Below, piece by piece: positions 21,101 to 32,440 of a stretch of 64,000 nt of DNA. The notes under the pieces are model-generated. The model had not been told where the DNA came from. It made no database searches and saw nothing but the letters and a program-made list of their open reading frames with translations. This stretch comes from Diphasiastrum complanatum (taxonomy: Eukaryota; Streptophyta; Lycopodiopsida; Lycopodiales; Lycopodiaceae): assembly GCA_029204225.1 (NCBI GenBank), contig CM055099.1, positions 63,128,142 through 63,192,141 of the forward strand, written 5' to 3'. The translations under genes were made by a program, and so were the position numbers. The first letter of the stretch is position 1; each line of letters opens with the position of its first letter.

Positions 21101-22831
21101 TATGTTTGTCAAATTCCAATATGGAAGAGATTGAACTATTTTTTTTTATCATTTCAAAAATTTACTTTTCAGAGATGAAGTTCAGTCTCTGTTGATGTGC
21201 CGTAGTACATGTTAGGATGCAAAAGTATGAAGTACTAATCAAAATCAGGAAAGGTATTAATTGAGGTGTTATTAAGGACAATAATAAATTAGACCCCTAC
21301 TATTGTCTACTGGCCTCAGTAATTACAGTTAAACTGCTCAAAGCATATGAATTGTAATTGGCCACATAATCTCTAGGCTGAGGATCCAGATGACTTCTAG
21401 TCAATGCTGCAGCATAGTTGTTTCTGAAACATGCTAGTCAATGCTGCAGCATAGTTGTTTCATATTTTTTGTTGAAAAATTGGTCCTTATTTGTTCCTCA
21501 GCATAACATGCTGCCTTGACATGTTTATTCATGTGCAGCATTTTGGGATAGATAAGGAAGGACTTCCTGCAATAATTGTTCAGGACACAAACAACAAGAA
21601 ATTTGTTTTGGATAATGCCAAACCCTCAGAGTTAGAAGCATGGCTACAAAGTTATCTTGTGAGCAAATACCTCTGCTCTTGCTCTTTTTATTGTTGGGCC
21701 ATCTTCTGGAGTTATTGTTTCCTACATATATGTTCTTATTGGTGTTATAACAGGGTAGACATACGATAGATCTAGTATTTGATTTCGAAGGAAGCTTTCC
21801 TTATTTCCAATCCGATGCTTGATTTTGACAGAAATATTGATGCAGGATGGGAAATTAGAAGAACGTGTGAAGTCTGATCCTATTCCGGAAACTAATGACA
21901 AACCAGTAAAAGTCATCGTGACAAAATCCTTGAATGATTTCATAACATCAGGGAAAAATGGTGAGAGCCAGCATCTTTGCCAAGCCTGGCTAAACTGCTA
22001 TCTTTGCTACTGACAGACTTGCAACTAGTTTCCATCACTGTTTGAGTTCACATTAAGATGGAATAGCGGGGAATGTTTCATTCTACAAGCTGAACTTGAA
22101 GGCATCTGTTTTGGAAACCCAATATTTCTTGGCTTGTCTATGCAACTAAACCATATCTCTTCCCTGACAGATAATTTTTTGTATTAGATCTCTGGCAGCT
22201 TGTTACTCTCATTTTTAGTATTCCTATTATTCATCAGAAAAGTTGCTTTATGGTGACGTCTCATAATTACATGTTGCGTTGCATTTCTAACCCATCATAA
22301 AAATTAATGCTGGTGTGGTGATGAGTTGACATTGTACCAATCCTTTGTGTTGAGACAAGAATTTTGATAGTTAACGGTGATCTAATAGCTGGCTTGCATT
22401 CTTTTGGCAGTATTGTTAGAGTTCTATGCACCATGGTGTGGGCATTGCAAAGCATTGGAACCTACTTATGAGGAAGTGGCAGTGCATTTCCAGGATGATC
22501 ATAACATCATTGTAGCCAAAATGGTGAGTTCAGCAAGACATGATCGTTATGTAGTCGAGATTATAGCCAAATTCCAGTTCAATGTGTTGCTTTGTTTATC
22601 TATGTACTTAGTTTGAAGCCCGCGTATGCAATTCTTTTGCAGGATGCCACTACAAATGATGTTCCCTCAGCTTTATTTGATGTTAGAGGTTTTCCAACAA
22701 TCTACCTTCACTCTGCCACGGGTGTTGCCACAATATATGATGGAGAACGTAGCAAGGATGAACTCATAAAATTTGTGAACAGGCATAGATCCCCTGCTCA
22801 AGAAGTGGAAACTGTAAAGGATGAACTTTGA
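7929..22831 (+). CDS. Protein disulfide isomerase, classical a-b-b'-a' type, ER-retained
   Basis: It forms and rearranges disulfides in secretory proteins in the ER lumen. The 516-residue product joins from ten exons: 7929-8170, 18838-18868, 19007-19294, 20346-20534, 20635-20760, 20887-21024, 21539-21658, 21846-21960, 22411-22523 and 22643-22831. Residues 1-22 form a signal peptide ([19 protein letters not shown]). Active sites are CGHC 82-85 (domain a) and CGHC 426-429 (domain a'), with cis-Pro motifs SGFPT and RGFPT, and the protein ends in KDEL. The b and b' domains lie between about 188 and 380. An N-glycosylation site NFT occurs at residue 62. Length and sequence fit plant PDIL1-1/1-2. 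All junctions keep frame with GT/AG, except intron 1, which starts GAAAGT. Exon 2 is only 31 nt and encodes the first active site. The gene is otherwise intact and the only clear host gene here. Confidence 0.93.
9536..9633. repeat. Two adjacent short hairpins
   Basis: TTTACATGCACCTT and AAGGTGCATGTAAA pair around TTGGATGCCGG (about 9536-9576). Next to it, GGGAGGCGC and GCGCCTCCC (about 9598-9633) pair around a short loop. They follow a GC-rich island (9380-9480) unlike the surrounding AT-rich DNA. They may be the end of a small foldback element. Confidence 0.5.
9839..9965. repeat. Two-copy tandem duplication (about 68-bp unit)
   Basis: Both copies carry TTTATATAATGTTTAAAATA followed by GATAAAAGCTAATAGTACTA, with a few substitutions. 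Confidence 0.85.
10125..10460. mobile_element. MITE-like element with short terminal inverted repeats
   Basis: The left end GCATAGTTGC and right end GCAACTATGGC are inverted, and both are followed inward by AGAAACGC-type repeats. TAACAT flanks both ends (10119-10124 and 10461-10466) as a candidate target-site duplication. It is 336 bp and non-coding. The size and duplication suggest a hAT- or Mutator-derived MITE, not resolved further. Confidence 0.6.
10800..11000 (+). pseudogene. Ty3-type gag relic related to the gag-only element at 48.7-50.3 kb
   Basis: It reads [17 protein letters not shown] and, further on, [12 protein letters not shown]. These match QMEKLQLQFDEKIKALE and CHLCNSPDHETA of the LTR element inserted at 46.7-53.6 kb, in the same order. 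The frame is broken by stops. The DNA also aligns through the preceding knuckle region. Confidence 0.7.
11170..11650 (+). pseudogene. Ty3/gypsy integrase C-terminal relic
   Basis: The frame gives [19 protein letters not shown]-like sequence (interrupted by a 19-bp tandem duplication at 11211-11248). Later come [17 protein letters not shown] and [20 protein letters not shown], the usual end of Ty3 integrases. Stops and frameshifts are present. It lies a short distance after the gag relic, so reverse transcriptase and most of integrase are deleted. Confidence 0.75.
11211..11248. repeat. Two-copy tandem duplication (19 bp)
   Basis: CCAGTTGGTTTATGGGCAG is repeated exactly, inside the integrase relic. 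Confidence 0.9.
12087..12136. repeat. Two-copy tandem duplication (25 bp)
   Basis: Two exact copies begin ATGGTGCTCCCTATCAAAGA. Confidence 0.9.
12430..12861 (-). mobile_element. Likely 3' LTR of the minus-strand copia element (left limit uncertain)
   Basis: On the minus strand a purine tract (AAGGAGGG) follows the RNase H frame and is joined to TGTTAGAAAC, the usual start of an LTR, at 12861. The other end could not be fixed because no second LTR is present. Confidence 0.45.
12866..15060 (-). pseudogene. Ty1/copia polyprotein, internally deleted and frameshifted
   Basis: In minus-strand order: the protease/GAG-pre-integrase part (15,041-14,685), then integrase (14,638-13,780). Integrase shows [26 protein letters not shown] and [12 protein letters not shown], with a frameshift around 14,200. 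Next come the very end of reverse transcriptase ([27 protein letters not shown]) and RNase H ([37 protein letters not shown]). The linker and RT core with YVDD are missing: integrase sequence runs directly into the RT tail near 13,800. Gag and the 5' LTR are also missing, cut off near the GA tract at 15,085. It lies antisense in PDI intron 1 and is defective. Confidence 0.9.
15085..15790. mobile_element. Old LTR-like relic with a GA run and a 176-bp tandem duplication
   Basis: A (GA)n tract (15085-15127) precedes a segment from AAGCTTGATCATGGAG that is repeated with a 176-bp period (copies from 15128 and 15304). The segments GGTTAATGGATGCTAGGGTT and GCTCTCATGGGA, and the nearby CACCCTACGTGTGTAATTCC, resemble parts of the LTRs at 46,693 and 52,800. 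It is probably an old, rearranged LTR of a related family. Confidence 0.55.
15800..18830. other. Unassigned remainder of PDI intron 1
   Basis: No coding frame is supported. At 15,900-16,200 it is rich in GA. At 16,990-17,330 GGAAC/GTTCC words recur, with a short inverted repeat around the KpnI-like GGTACC at 17,050. Nothing more can be assigned. Confidence 0.4.
21397..21461. repeat. Two-copy tandem duplication (37-bp spacing) in PDI intron 6
   Basis: Both copies carry CTAGTCAATGCTGCAGCATA followed by GTTGTTTC, at 21397-21424 and 21434-21461. Confidence 0.9.
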
Positions 22832-25580
22832 CTTCGAGCAATCAGTTAGGCATCATTATTTGTTTAAATTTCATCTTTGCTGTAGTGAAAGCCCACTGAA
22901 TGTTAGCCTGACAAGTATAGGGCAAGGTGTAGTAGATTGTAGTGGAACAAATGTGAATTTTCTGAGAGGTAACCGACTAGTCTGTTTCATTTCAAACATT
23001 CTTTGGGTTAGTTGGGTCTTGCAACGAACATTCAGTTGCAGATGAAGAATTTTGAGAGAAATTTATGAGAAAAGCATCACATCAAAACTTGTCTAGAGAG
23101 AGGACTGCAAATGGAGTAAATATGGAAGCACAGTGATGATCACTGGTGGTCTTAAGGATGAGCTTTTTAAGCATCTAAACTGATCTATGCTAAGAGCTAC
23201 TTTATAATCAGTCATTATAATATTATGAGTTCCAAAAGCTTTATTTATAGACTCTAGAGATCAACACAAGGGTCAGAGTTTTCTCTCGATCTCAACAGGA
23301 CCTGTAATACCCTTCAGATACTCACAACCAGGTCAGCCTGCACATAGACCAACCAGGCCACACACTTTATGGGCTGGATGGTCTGGATGATCTCTGTTCT
23401 CTGTGCTCGGGGCACTTGTTATCCAGTAGTCAATTATTATCATAGGCGTCTAGGTAACTGCCAAAGAATAAATGATGGGCAAACTATATGGCCGAAATGA
23501 TAGATCATAACGAATACCAGATGTTCCTATCTATGATATCTGGATGCTAATGCTGCATAAAGAATGATGCCAAGAAAAAAGAAGAAAGTACAAAATGATA
23601 ATAGCACCAAAAAGGCATATGCTGTAGGAGCCACAAAAGACATAAATGTGGAATAAGAAGCTGTAACATAATAATTGAGCCATAATTTAATATGAGATGG
23701 CTATGAAGCTGTACGGGTGGAACAACAACAACAAAGAAAGCAGTCCCAATAAGCATCAAGGGTATGAATGAAGTCACATGCATATGGATAAACCTAACAA
23801 TCAGGTGCACCAAGGACACCAAATAAAAGCACAAATTTAAACATTTTGGCAAAAGACTGTAACCCAAACATGTAGCACGAATGTGGTCTCAAATAGCTGG
23901 AAAGGTATTGTCTCTTTTATGAACTAGCAAAGACAATTGGAGTCAAACGATTTATATAGACCATGATTGCCATATAGATCATAGGCCCAAAAATGTCCAA
24001 GCAATAACCAGGCTTACTATACGGATCAAGATTGTCATATAAGAGTTGTAGAAGATGCACCATACATACAAATAGACCTCAAGTCAACCGTGCACATCAT
24101 AATGTCAAATAATATTAGGAGTAATTATAAATTTGGAAATTACACCCAAGCTAGGTGTGGAGGCCTTGAATGAGAGAAATATACCAAATTTTTTGCCAAT
24201 GATTGTGAATAATGTAGGTAATGGGTAGACAACAAATACAAAAAATGTTGTTATCAACTAGTCGTGTTTAGAAACACAATCTACATGTCAAAGATGACAA
24301 ATCATGGCTTCGACATGATATGAAAACCATTCCAACATATAACTTGTAATTAATGACACGAATAGACCCATCTCTTATGAGTTTTGATTTCAAAATGAAA
24401 AGTGAGTCCATTTTGTAGTGGGGGGTGTGAGTAGAGTTGTTGATTGCGGCCGAAAAGGTGCAGGCTAGAATCCGACTATTGTGTAGTTGCAATATTTGTA
24501 TTGTTGCAAGGAAGGTCATTTTTACATTTTTTTGCATTTTTTTGTAGTGACATCTAAGGAGCTTAGCTCCATAAATGGCTTGGCTAGATTGTATAGATGT
24601 TGTATATAACAACCACTAGTTGCTTAATAATGTTATAGAAAAAAAAAAAACATAAAATTAATGGATAGCTCTCTATTTCCAACAACTTAGGAATAGATTC
24701 TTGGATGCCCCTTTTGAATAAGACCCAACAATCATTGCTTGTGGCCCTCAACAATATTTAGAACTAGGTCACATTGACCAAGAAAGCCTTGAGAGATCTA
24801 TTATTGATTTTCATTTTATATAGTTAAGGTAAATTTCAATAAGATTGACATCTCTCAAAAAGTTAGCCCAAAATAATTGACTTTCATTATCTCATGTAAT
24901 GGTTCCCATGTAATCATTGTCATTAAGGTAGGTCAACCCATCATGAATAGTTTTTCGAGCTTGCAAACACCTTGAATTACCTTGCTTTTATTGCAGAAAT
25001 GTTGATCTGCAGACCACCAAACACTATTTAACCTTTTCTTAAATCACAAAAAATACTAACAACATAAATTGATCAATAAATATTGGACAAGGTGTGATTA
25101 TTGATTTTATTATTCATGATAATAGAGATAAGTTTGGGAGTAATATGCTAACTATAGCCATGTGCTAATTCCCAATCGTTGTTTACTATTTCATGGCCAT
25201 TGCCAAGAGGCTCTTTCATAGCTTTATACAACCATGTGGAATAATCAAAACGCTTGCCAAGGTTGTGGGCCCTATGTGACCATCACCTTTACTTTCTATT
25301 TGAGTTGTTTATTTTTATTTTTGCTTTTGCTATTTCAAACAACTCAACATTATAAGTTAGTTTTTGAAAGCTACACATTTGATGCTTTCATTTTTGTTGT
25401 TCAAGGTTTTCTTTGGCCCTCACGTCATTGCGGGCCCCTTAATCACATGCATGAGAGATTGTGTGGTATAAAATGATGACTCATCAGCCCAATCTTCCTT
25501 ATCCCATGTTACCTTTTGCACGTAGTTTTTTTAAACAAAAGGCTTCAAGACACTTGGCAAATTCCTGAAAAAGAACATCA
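22832..25580. other. PDI 3' flank and intergenic DNA
   Basis: The first few hundred bases should contain the PDI 3' UTR; no single poly(A) signal stands out. The rest is AT-rich with no recognisable gene, LTR pair or conserved domain. Confidence 0.4.
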
Positions 25581-25624
25581 TCTTGCATTACACGAACAAA
25601 CAAGGTAAAACTAGGTGCATTTGT

Positions 25625-25668
25625 TGTGTGTGTGTGTGTGTGTGTGTGTGGGGAGGGGGGGGGGGGGC
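25625..25668. repeat. TG microsatellite joined to a G-run
   Basis: About 12 TG units pass into GGGGAGGGGGGGGGGGGGG. Such G tracts can form quadruplex structures and are also prone to assembly error. Confidence 0.85.
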
Positions 25669-25884
25669 GAACCTTCCTCGAGGGCGTTCCACGGGGTGTA
25701 TGCCCGAGAGAAAGAGGGCCTTCTCTTGCGTAATGCCAATGTGTGAAGGTGGACCGGATTGTTTTTTTGGGTTTTCCATATAGTCATTGAGCATACGGCC
25801 GCACGTGTGAACGTGGAATGGCTTCTTCTTTTTTTTCACATTTCTAGTGCAAATTTTTCTGCTTTTTTGTCAATTTTGTTGTTT

Positions 25885-26002
25885 GGTGGAATGTGCATGT
25901 GGATAGCCAATTACAGGCTACCACATAGCACATGCACATTTCAACATAATGTGCATGTGCTATGTGGCAGCCTATATTGGCTGTCCACATGCACATTCCA
26001 CC
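25885..26002. repeat. Near-perfect 118-nt inverted repeat (hairpin)
   Basis: GGTGGAATGTGCATGTGG at 25885 is the inverse complement of the right end at 26002. The arms of about 55 nt match with only a few mismatches and one bulge, around a loop of about 7 nt (TCAACAT). The 3' part of each arm reads CACATAGCACATGCACATT. It is a strong candidate for a foldback element or a small-RNA hairpin. Confidence 0.85.
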
Positions 26003-26690
26003 TGAAAGCTCATGTGCTAGTCAACATTTGATTGGCTGATTATGAGAAGAATCATCACCTGAAATTCTAGTTGCAAAATCCACATGAACATTGTGTGGGC
26101 GGAAGTGCCTCCAAAATATGCTTTTATGAGATTTAATCTTATTAGAGGTGGATCTCCATGACTTGAACATTCATTCTACTTGAGGGTGAATAGGTCTAAC
26201 TTTGTCTCAAGACATGGGTATGCAATGGTTGAAAGTAGGATATTGGTGATATGAAATATCATAGCATGGCGAAGACATGAGTGCGCTTGATTGAGGTTCT
26301 AGAGGTCCAGTGCATAGGGATAGGATGATAGTATTGTTACGGATGGGTAGTAACAAAGTGTTCATCATCAATTGCATGATTATCTTACTATGGTTGAGTT
26401 CAATCATGGGATTCTCTTAGCATTTGGAAGAATTACAGATTACCATTCGCTAGAATTATTTTTGTAGCCATAATGATCTTAAAGGTGAGAAGACTAGGTG
26501 ATGTAAGATAATGCAAGAGTTTGACTTTGAGCTTTTTCTATATTATGGGTGTTGTTGATTAGGAAACATGTGCTCTTTGTCAAATAAGTGAAGTGAAGGT
26601 ACTACTAATTAGGTAGAATTATAGATTACCATTCTAGAATTATGTTTGTCAAAATATTTGAAGTGACTTACTTCCTTAGATTAAAAATCA
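26003..26690. other. Unassigned intergenic stretch
   Basis: No gene, repeat family or regulatory site could be supported. Confidence 0.4.
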
Positions 26691-26693
<3 letters not shown>

Positions 26694-26774
<81 letters not shown>

Positions 26775-26786
26775 CACACACACACA
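26694..26786. repeat. Compound (CT)n(CA)n microsatellite
   Basis: About 22 CT units are followed by CA units with one CTCT interruption. Confidence 0.95.
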
Positions 26787-28119
26787 TTTCCCATACTTGA
26801 ATCTTGTTTTGGTTGAATGAAAATTTGTACAAGCATGAGTTAAAAACTTGAGTGAAATGAGAACTTGAAATTGTGGCAAGGTAAATATAAATCAATCAAT
26901 CACCTATAAGTTACATGATAAAAGCCTGAGATTTGTAAACCTCACAGATATTTTCTTCTAGTTTTCTAAGCATTTTCTAAGTTTGTGTTAAAAGCATGGC
27001 ATTATGCTATAAGATGGCTACATGGCACATTCATAAGATTTTAATAACCAATCACATCAAGTTTTTATTCTACAAACACCTTTTTGAAAACTCTAAAAAC
27101 TTGTAGGCTGCCAAGCAGCTATATACTCTACTCAAACACAATGTTTTCTGCTGATTGTTGCCATGAACTTCAGGAGGTGTGCGTATTGGCCGCTTGAGGA
27201 ATGATAAATAGTCATCACTAGAGATAACATGTGATTAATATGCGCACTTTTTTGTCACATGCTTGCATGCTGGTCACAAACTGATCGCATGATTATCAAC
27301 ATTATTATTCATCTCTGGATCAACGATCTACTATACATAGTTGTCATCGATTCAATCGCTAAATTACCAGCGAGTCAATCAGTACATTAGTAGAGATTCA
27401 ATCGCTACACTATCCCACAAAAGTTGCATGATTGTTATACTACTCTCACACTTCTGTAACATGTCTTATGCTAGCTAAATTCTAGCATTGCTTAAACATG
27501 TTTACTCTCAGGTTTTCTCAACTTACTTAAGGTTCGGATTGGACCTCCACTTCTCATATAGAGCTACGTTTGAGTCTTGACTACACGGTCAAAAATTTCT
27601 CTCTTACATCAATCCATAATAAGGTATGACGTTTCAAGGCTACTTACATATCTTTGATAAACTTATTAGTATTATCATCCCATGCTTTTAAGAGCTAATA
27701 CTTTCTATTACTCTACTCACAACAAAGAATTTTCTTACAAAGCTAACACATAGCTCATTATAAGTTGAAATGTTGAAGGCTATTTTTCATTTTTCCAAGG
27801 ATCAAGGCTCAATATTTGTATATGTTTTTTTTGCTTTCTAAAGACTCATGTGGAAGAATCACGGCATCCTCACAAGTAAACACATCCACACCTATTCAGG
27901 TATGAGCCTATGTAAACACATCCACACCTATTCAGGTATGAGCCTATGTTTGTTTATTGAAGATAAAAAAAATGTCTTGTCTAATAGTAGTAGGCATGCA
28001 CTTTACACTAAGTAGAAAAACAACTTTTTTGCTCTCTCACTTTGCCTACTCATTTCGACTGCACTGAGACTTTCAGTCCAGTAGTTAAACATTCTTCAAT
28101 CAGACTTCTATTGTCATTT
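26787..28119. other. Unassigned intergenic stretch
   Basis: No coding sequence is supported. It includes a 36-bp two-copy tandem duplication at 27876-27947. Confidence 0.4.
27876..27947. repeat. Two-copy tandem duplication (36 bp)
   Basis: Exact copies begin GTAAACACATCCACACCTAT at 27876 and 27912. Confidence 0.95.
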
Positions 28120-28860
28120 GCTATTGTAGTAGATTTAGAGGTACATCAAATGGATGTACAAACAGCATACCTTAATGGAGTTATCGAAAAAGATTATAAT
28201 ATCGAAGACAAATAGAACTATGTATGTAAAATCCACAGAGCACTTTATGGCTTGAAGCAATCTACCAGAGCATGGTTTCAAAGGATCAACACTTTTCTTG
28301 TCGATCACGACTATAAACCAAGCTTCAAGTCAGTGCAACATTCCTTTATTATTATCACTTTGTATGTGGACGACACACTGCTTTTCAACAACAGTTTTGC
28401 TTTGTATGTGGATGACACACTGCTTTTCAACAACGGTATTGATCCAATAAAAGAAGCTAAATCAATGTTGTCTTCAGAATTCGACATGACAGATCTGGGC
28501 GGAGCTCATTATTGTCTAGGTATTCAAATCCAAAGAGACAGAAAGCAAAAGTTGATTTACATTACTCAACAAAGATACATTCACAATATATTGATCAGAT
28601 ATAACCTGATGAATTGCAAGTTAGCTCACTCACCGATGGACCCAGGACTCAAATTGTCGAAAGACAAATGTCCTCAGATGATCGAAAAGAAAGAGCAGAT
28701 GCGTGAATATCCTTATCATTCTATAATAGGATCGTGATGATCTGTACCAAACCAGACATAGCTTTTGCAGTCAGTTCTTTAATTCAGTTTATGACTAATC
28801 TTGGTATTACACATTGGAAAGCTCTTAGAGTTTTGAGATATATTCGAGCTACTATGTGTT
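28120..28860 (+). pseudogene. Ty1/copia reverse transcriptase relic with a duplicated catalytic motif
   Basis: It reads QMDVQTAYLNG, IHRALYGLKQSTRAWFQRI, then LYVDDTLLFNN twice, then DLGGAHYCLGIQI and QQRYIHNILIRYNLMNCK. A 42-bp (14-codon) in-frame tandem duplication (28358 and 28400) gives two YVDD boxes. Stops occur at about 28,213 and after 28,735. Only the reverse transcriptase and the start of the RNase H linker survive; no LTR is visible. Confidence 0.85.
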
Positions 28861-29540
28861 AGGCCAACTTTGGCTATCACAATATTATTGTAAAATATAA
28901 GGTTTACTGAAGGATAATTGTGTAAAATGTAAGATTACTGTCCAGTGGACATGTATTTACAAAGTTAGATGAATAGAGTAGGATTTGTCATTTTAAAATT
29001 ATTGAAATTACGAAGGTAGAATACGTAGGAAGGTCGTATTCGACTGGAAGCTGAACAAACCGAAAGCAACCGACTGCATGCAACAAGAAAAATTACCTTG
29101 CTTAAGACCTTTTGAGCAGTTGCGATGTGAACTTTGATTATTGTTCAACCTGTAATCTTATGTGATTCACAGTTGATTAGTTGTATGGAATGCAATTGGG
29201 CAATGTTATTCTTTTGTGTATGCACCTTGTTGTGATGTATATTTTTGGATTCTGTAATGATGATGCTTTACCAGTTTGCTGTTATGTACCGTAGCAATGA
29301 AGATATGGAATGTGAATGCTTTAGTTAGTTTTAGTACATATTGTGATTGGTTAGAAGTTAGTTTGTAATATGTTGGCTTGTGTTGCCATAGTTTTGTAGT
29401 TGCTATCTGTACTAGATCAGGTTGAGATGCCAGTAATGTAGCTGTACTTAGTAGCAGGTAGTTGGGCGGCAAAAACACCCCCTAATGCATTTTGGTTCCG
29501 TTGCTGGTTAGGATTCCAGTGGTTGCGTAATTTGGATAGA
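28861..29540. other. Unassigned stretch, possibly LTR remains
   Basis: No coding sequence. It follows the copia relic and could contain remains of its 3' LTR, but no second copy is present to confirm this. Confidence 0.3.
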
Positions 29541-29559
29541 AACAATTTTCAATTGTGGG

Positions 29560-30840
29560 TAGAATTACCAGAGGTAGGTGTAGAATCGTCACCAATGTGT
29601 CTACAGGTGCTAGTAGTTCGGATCCATGGAAATCGACAATTATTCATGGGATGAATATTGTATCGATAGGACGCACTTGAGCAGCAACCTTTCAGTGTTT
29701 CAAAGGGAAGAAGCATGACGATCCTGACATGCACATCCATCAATTTTAGTAGTGTGTCAGGCAAATCGAGAAACGGAGGATGTTTAGAAGTTAGAATTAC
29801 TTCCCACGACTTTGAAGGGCAATGCCCTGCAATGGTATTCACAATACAGATTGTAGGAGTTTCAAAATTGGGATCAGTTGAGGGCTACATTTTGAAGCGC
29901 TATCGCAAGGAGCATGAGGACAAAGAAATTTAGATAAGCTTCAAGCGATTAAGTAGAAAAAGAAGGAGGATGTCTTAGCTTACATCCAACCGCAAAAAAA
30001 ATTTAGAAAAATGGCTGCAAGAACCATAAATGGACGCTAAACGTTTCAAATATTTTCAACCTGGTCTTCATAAGGTGCTCAGGAGGAGTACCACCTTTTT
30101 ACACGGCCAGCTGTTAGAACAAATTGTCGATGTTGCTCGACAATTGGAGGAGGAAGAAACCAGGAAGAAGTGCCATAAGCATCGACGACAGCACAAGAAA
30201 AGCAGTTCGTCAGGCTCAGATTCAAACACAAGTTCAGAGTTTGACAATTCCACAGAATTAGATGAAGATTCATCTTCGGATGATGGGAAGAGGTCCAAGA
30301 AGCATAAGAAGAAGGGTAAGGCTAAAGAGCAAGTAGCTATTCGAAACAATGACGTAGTTACTACAAAATTTTGACAGGGGAATATTAAATTCTGTAGGAA
30401 TTGTAATCAAGAAGGGCATTACATTAATGAATGTCCTAAGGACACACGTTATTGTGCCATTTGTAACATGTATAGCCATTGGACAAATGAGTGTAGAAGG
30501 CTTCAAGCAATAAGGACTGCAGTGGCATTTGCTGTGCAAATGCAGATGCAGCAGTAGCAGCACCCACAACCCTAGCTGCAACATCCCCAGGGGCAGTATC
30601 AACAACCTCAGTTAATGCCACCACAGATGCAGCCATACCCAACAGCTTATCAGCAAGGGAACCAGATGCTGCCATGACCATTTCAAAGGCAAGTGCGATA
30701 CCGACCGGACTTACCAGAGGATGTTTGCAATTTTTGCAGCTAGAGGGGCCATCTCTATCTTAATTGTGTCTTATATCACCGACAATGTGTCAGAAATTTG
30801 GGAAGAGGATTGCTGCCACCACGGTTGAATAACCGTTTTT
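29560..30840 (+). pseudogene. Ty3/gypsy-type gag relic with CCHC zinc knuckles
   Basis: An early segment reads LKGNALQWYSQY and FQNWDQLRATF, the usual Ty3 gag core. A charged Lys/Ser/Asp-rich region follows. Then come zinc knuckles CRNCNQEGHYINEC (about 30,397-30,440) and CAICNMYSHWTNEC, and a third related segment CNFC-RGHLYLNC near 30,730 broken by a stop. Several stops (for example TGA at 30,372-30,374) make it non-functional. No protease or polymerase follows. Confidence 0.75.
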
Positions 30841-31549
30841 ATAAAGTCCTCAATCCAAGGATCCTATTCTAAGCATGCCAATCACAAGCAACACAAGGGA
30901 ACCTAATGGTGGACAAACCAACCCAACCAAACCTAGATTGAACGGATCTAGCCCCCAAGCTATGGATCAATCACTCAGAGAGGAATGAGACATCACACTA
31001 GCATCATCCTGCCACCGGTCATGCTATCAAGCATACACTAGTGAGAGCCCAATAGGTATACTTATACCCTCCAAGGCCCATGCACAACTGGATGACGTGG
31101 CCCATGTAGCCTATCACGTCATCCAGTTCTCCAATGACTCACTGACAGACCCATACAAATCCACCATCAAGTGTTTAGGCCTATAACCATTAATTATGAC
31201 CATGTGTATACACATAAGGGCCCCAATTCCCTTAGAGACACAATTAACTTACGGGTTGTTGGTCTACTAGTTCCTAGCATGGACACGCTACTCGAGACCA
31301 GTCATGGGCATGACATTCTTCCTCTCTTATTCAAGTTCTGTCCTCAGAACTTAAAATTGGGAAAGAACCTCCTTAAGCTTCCCTCCTGTTACTAGGAATC
31401 ATCATCATCCATATATCCCTCCCATCGAACCAGATACTCGGTAACTATACGATTTCTCAATCGTTTAGTTCTTGTATCCAAGATCTTTTTGGGTTTAAGA
31501 CAAAAAAACACCCGATGATTCATCCAATAGGTCCAATTGATCTCCAGAT

Positions 31550-31990
31550 CCAAGATGCTCTCCTTCACATAGACTCTTTTAGAGATGGCTTACGTGAAAT
31601 ATGGGATGCACTTGAGATCCATCCAGGAGTCTTGATTGGTAAGCTAAGGATCCAATCTTTTTCAAAATCTTATATAGTCCGACGATTAGTAATGCTAGCT
31701 GGTACGCATTACACTTGAATCCATCGGGATTCTCAAAAAATACCCAACCCCCCACTTGGAAGTCTCTCGATGATCTTTTCAAGCTTGCATAATGTCGGTC
31801 CCCATCCTGGGTACACTAGACATTCTCACGTGCAATCCGTAGCATTTCCTGCATATCATGTAGGAAATTTGCTACTTTCTGAAATTTGAATGCCCGAGTC
31901 TCTACTGCAATGGGTGATATAAGTTCAAAACTATATGTAAGCACGCACGGGCTATAACCGGTAGCCAAATGCTTACTATACCCCAATCTC
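31550..31990 (-). pseudogene. Ty3/gypsy integrase C-terminal relic
   Basis: The minus strand reads GYSPCVLTYSFELISPIAV, DRHYASLKRSSRDFQVGGWV, then YKILKKIGSLAYQSRLL and VHPIFHVSHL. This is the conserved end of Ty3 integrase (GYSPFEVVYG, FQVGDWV and HPVFHVSXL in intact copies). Frames are interrupted. A related fragment lies at 44.6-45.2 kb. Confidence 0.8.
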
Positions 31991-32440
31991 CATCAAGGTG
32001 ACTACCTTTCCAAGGCCTTCCGATCTTGTAGGTAATCCTTCTTTTAACCGATCAGGTATAACTAGAATCTGAACTATGATTGGTCAATCATAATTCATCA
32101 GATTCTTGTCCTATACTCAATAAAAGAACGTGATACCCTCACATAGGCAACAACCAATGATAGGAAAATCTTTTAAGCTTAGAGTCATCTCTAGTTTAGC
32201 AAATACGGCCGACCAAAAGCGACCAACGAACTTTGAAACGCGAATGTTCATAATGTCACTTTGGTAATCTGCAAAGCCTAAACATGTGAAGATTATTAAT
32301 ATATTATCTTCCTATCTCAAGTTTGGGGCCATGTCCATGGTTATTTCCACTATATTTCATGTTGTACATAAAAGGTATGTGAATTGAGCACATAACCTTC
32401 TAGTATAGGTCGAATTTGAGTTAGGTAGATTCAATTTTGA
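31991..32440. other. Unassigned stretch before the copia LTR
   Basis: No gene or repeat could be assigned. Confidence 0.35.

Noticed and set aside
23547-23867. Hydrophobic minus-strand frame (possible membrane protein)
   Set aside because: Composition follows AT-rich DNA; there are no motifs, no good start and no partner exons.
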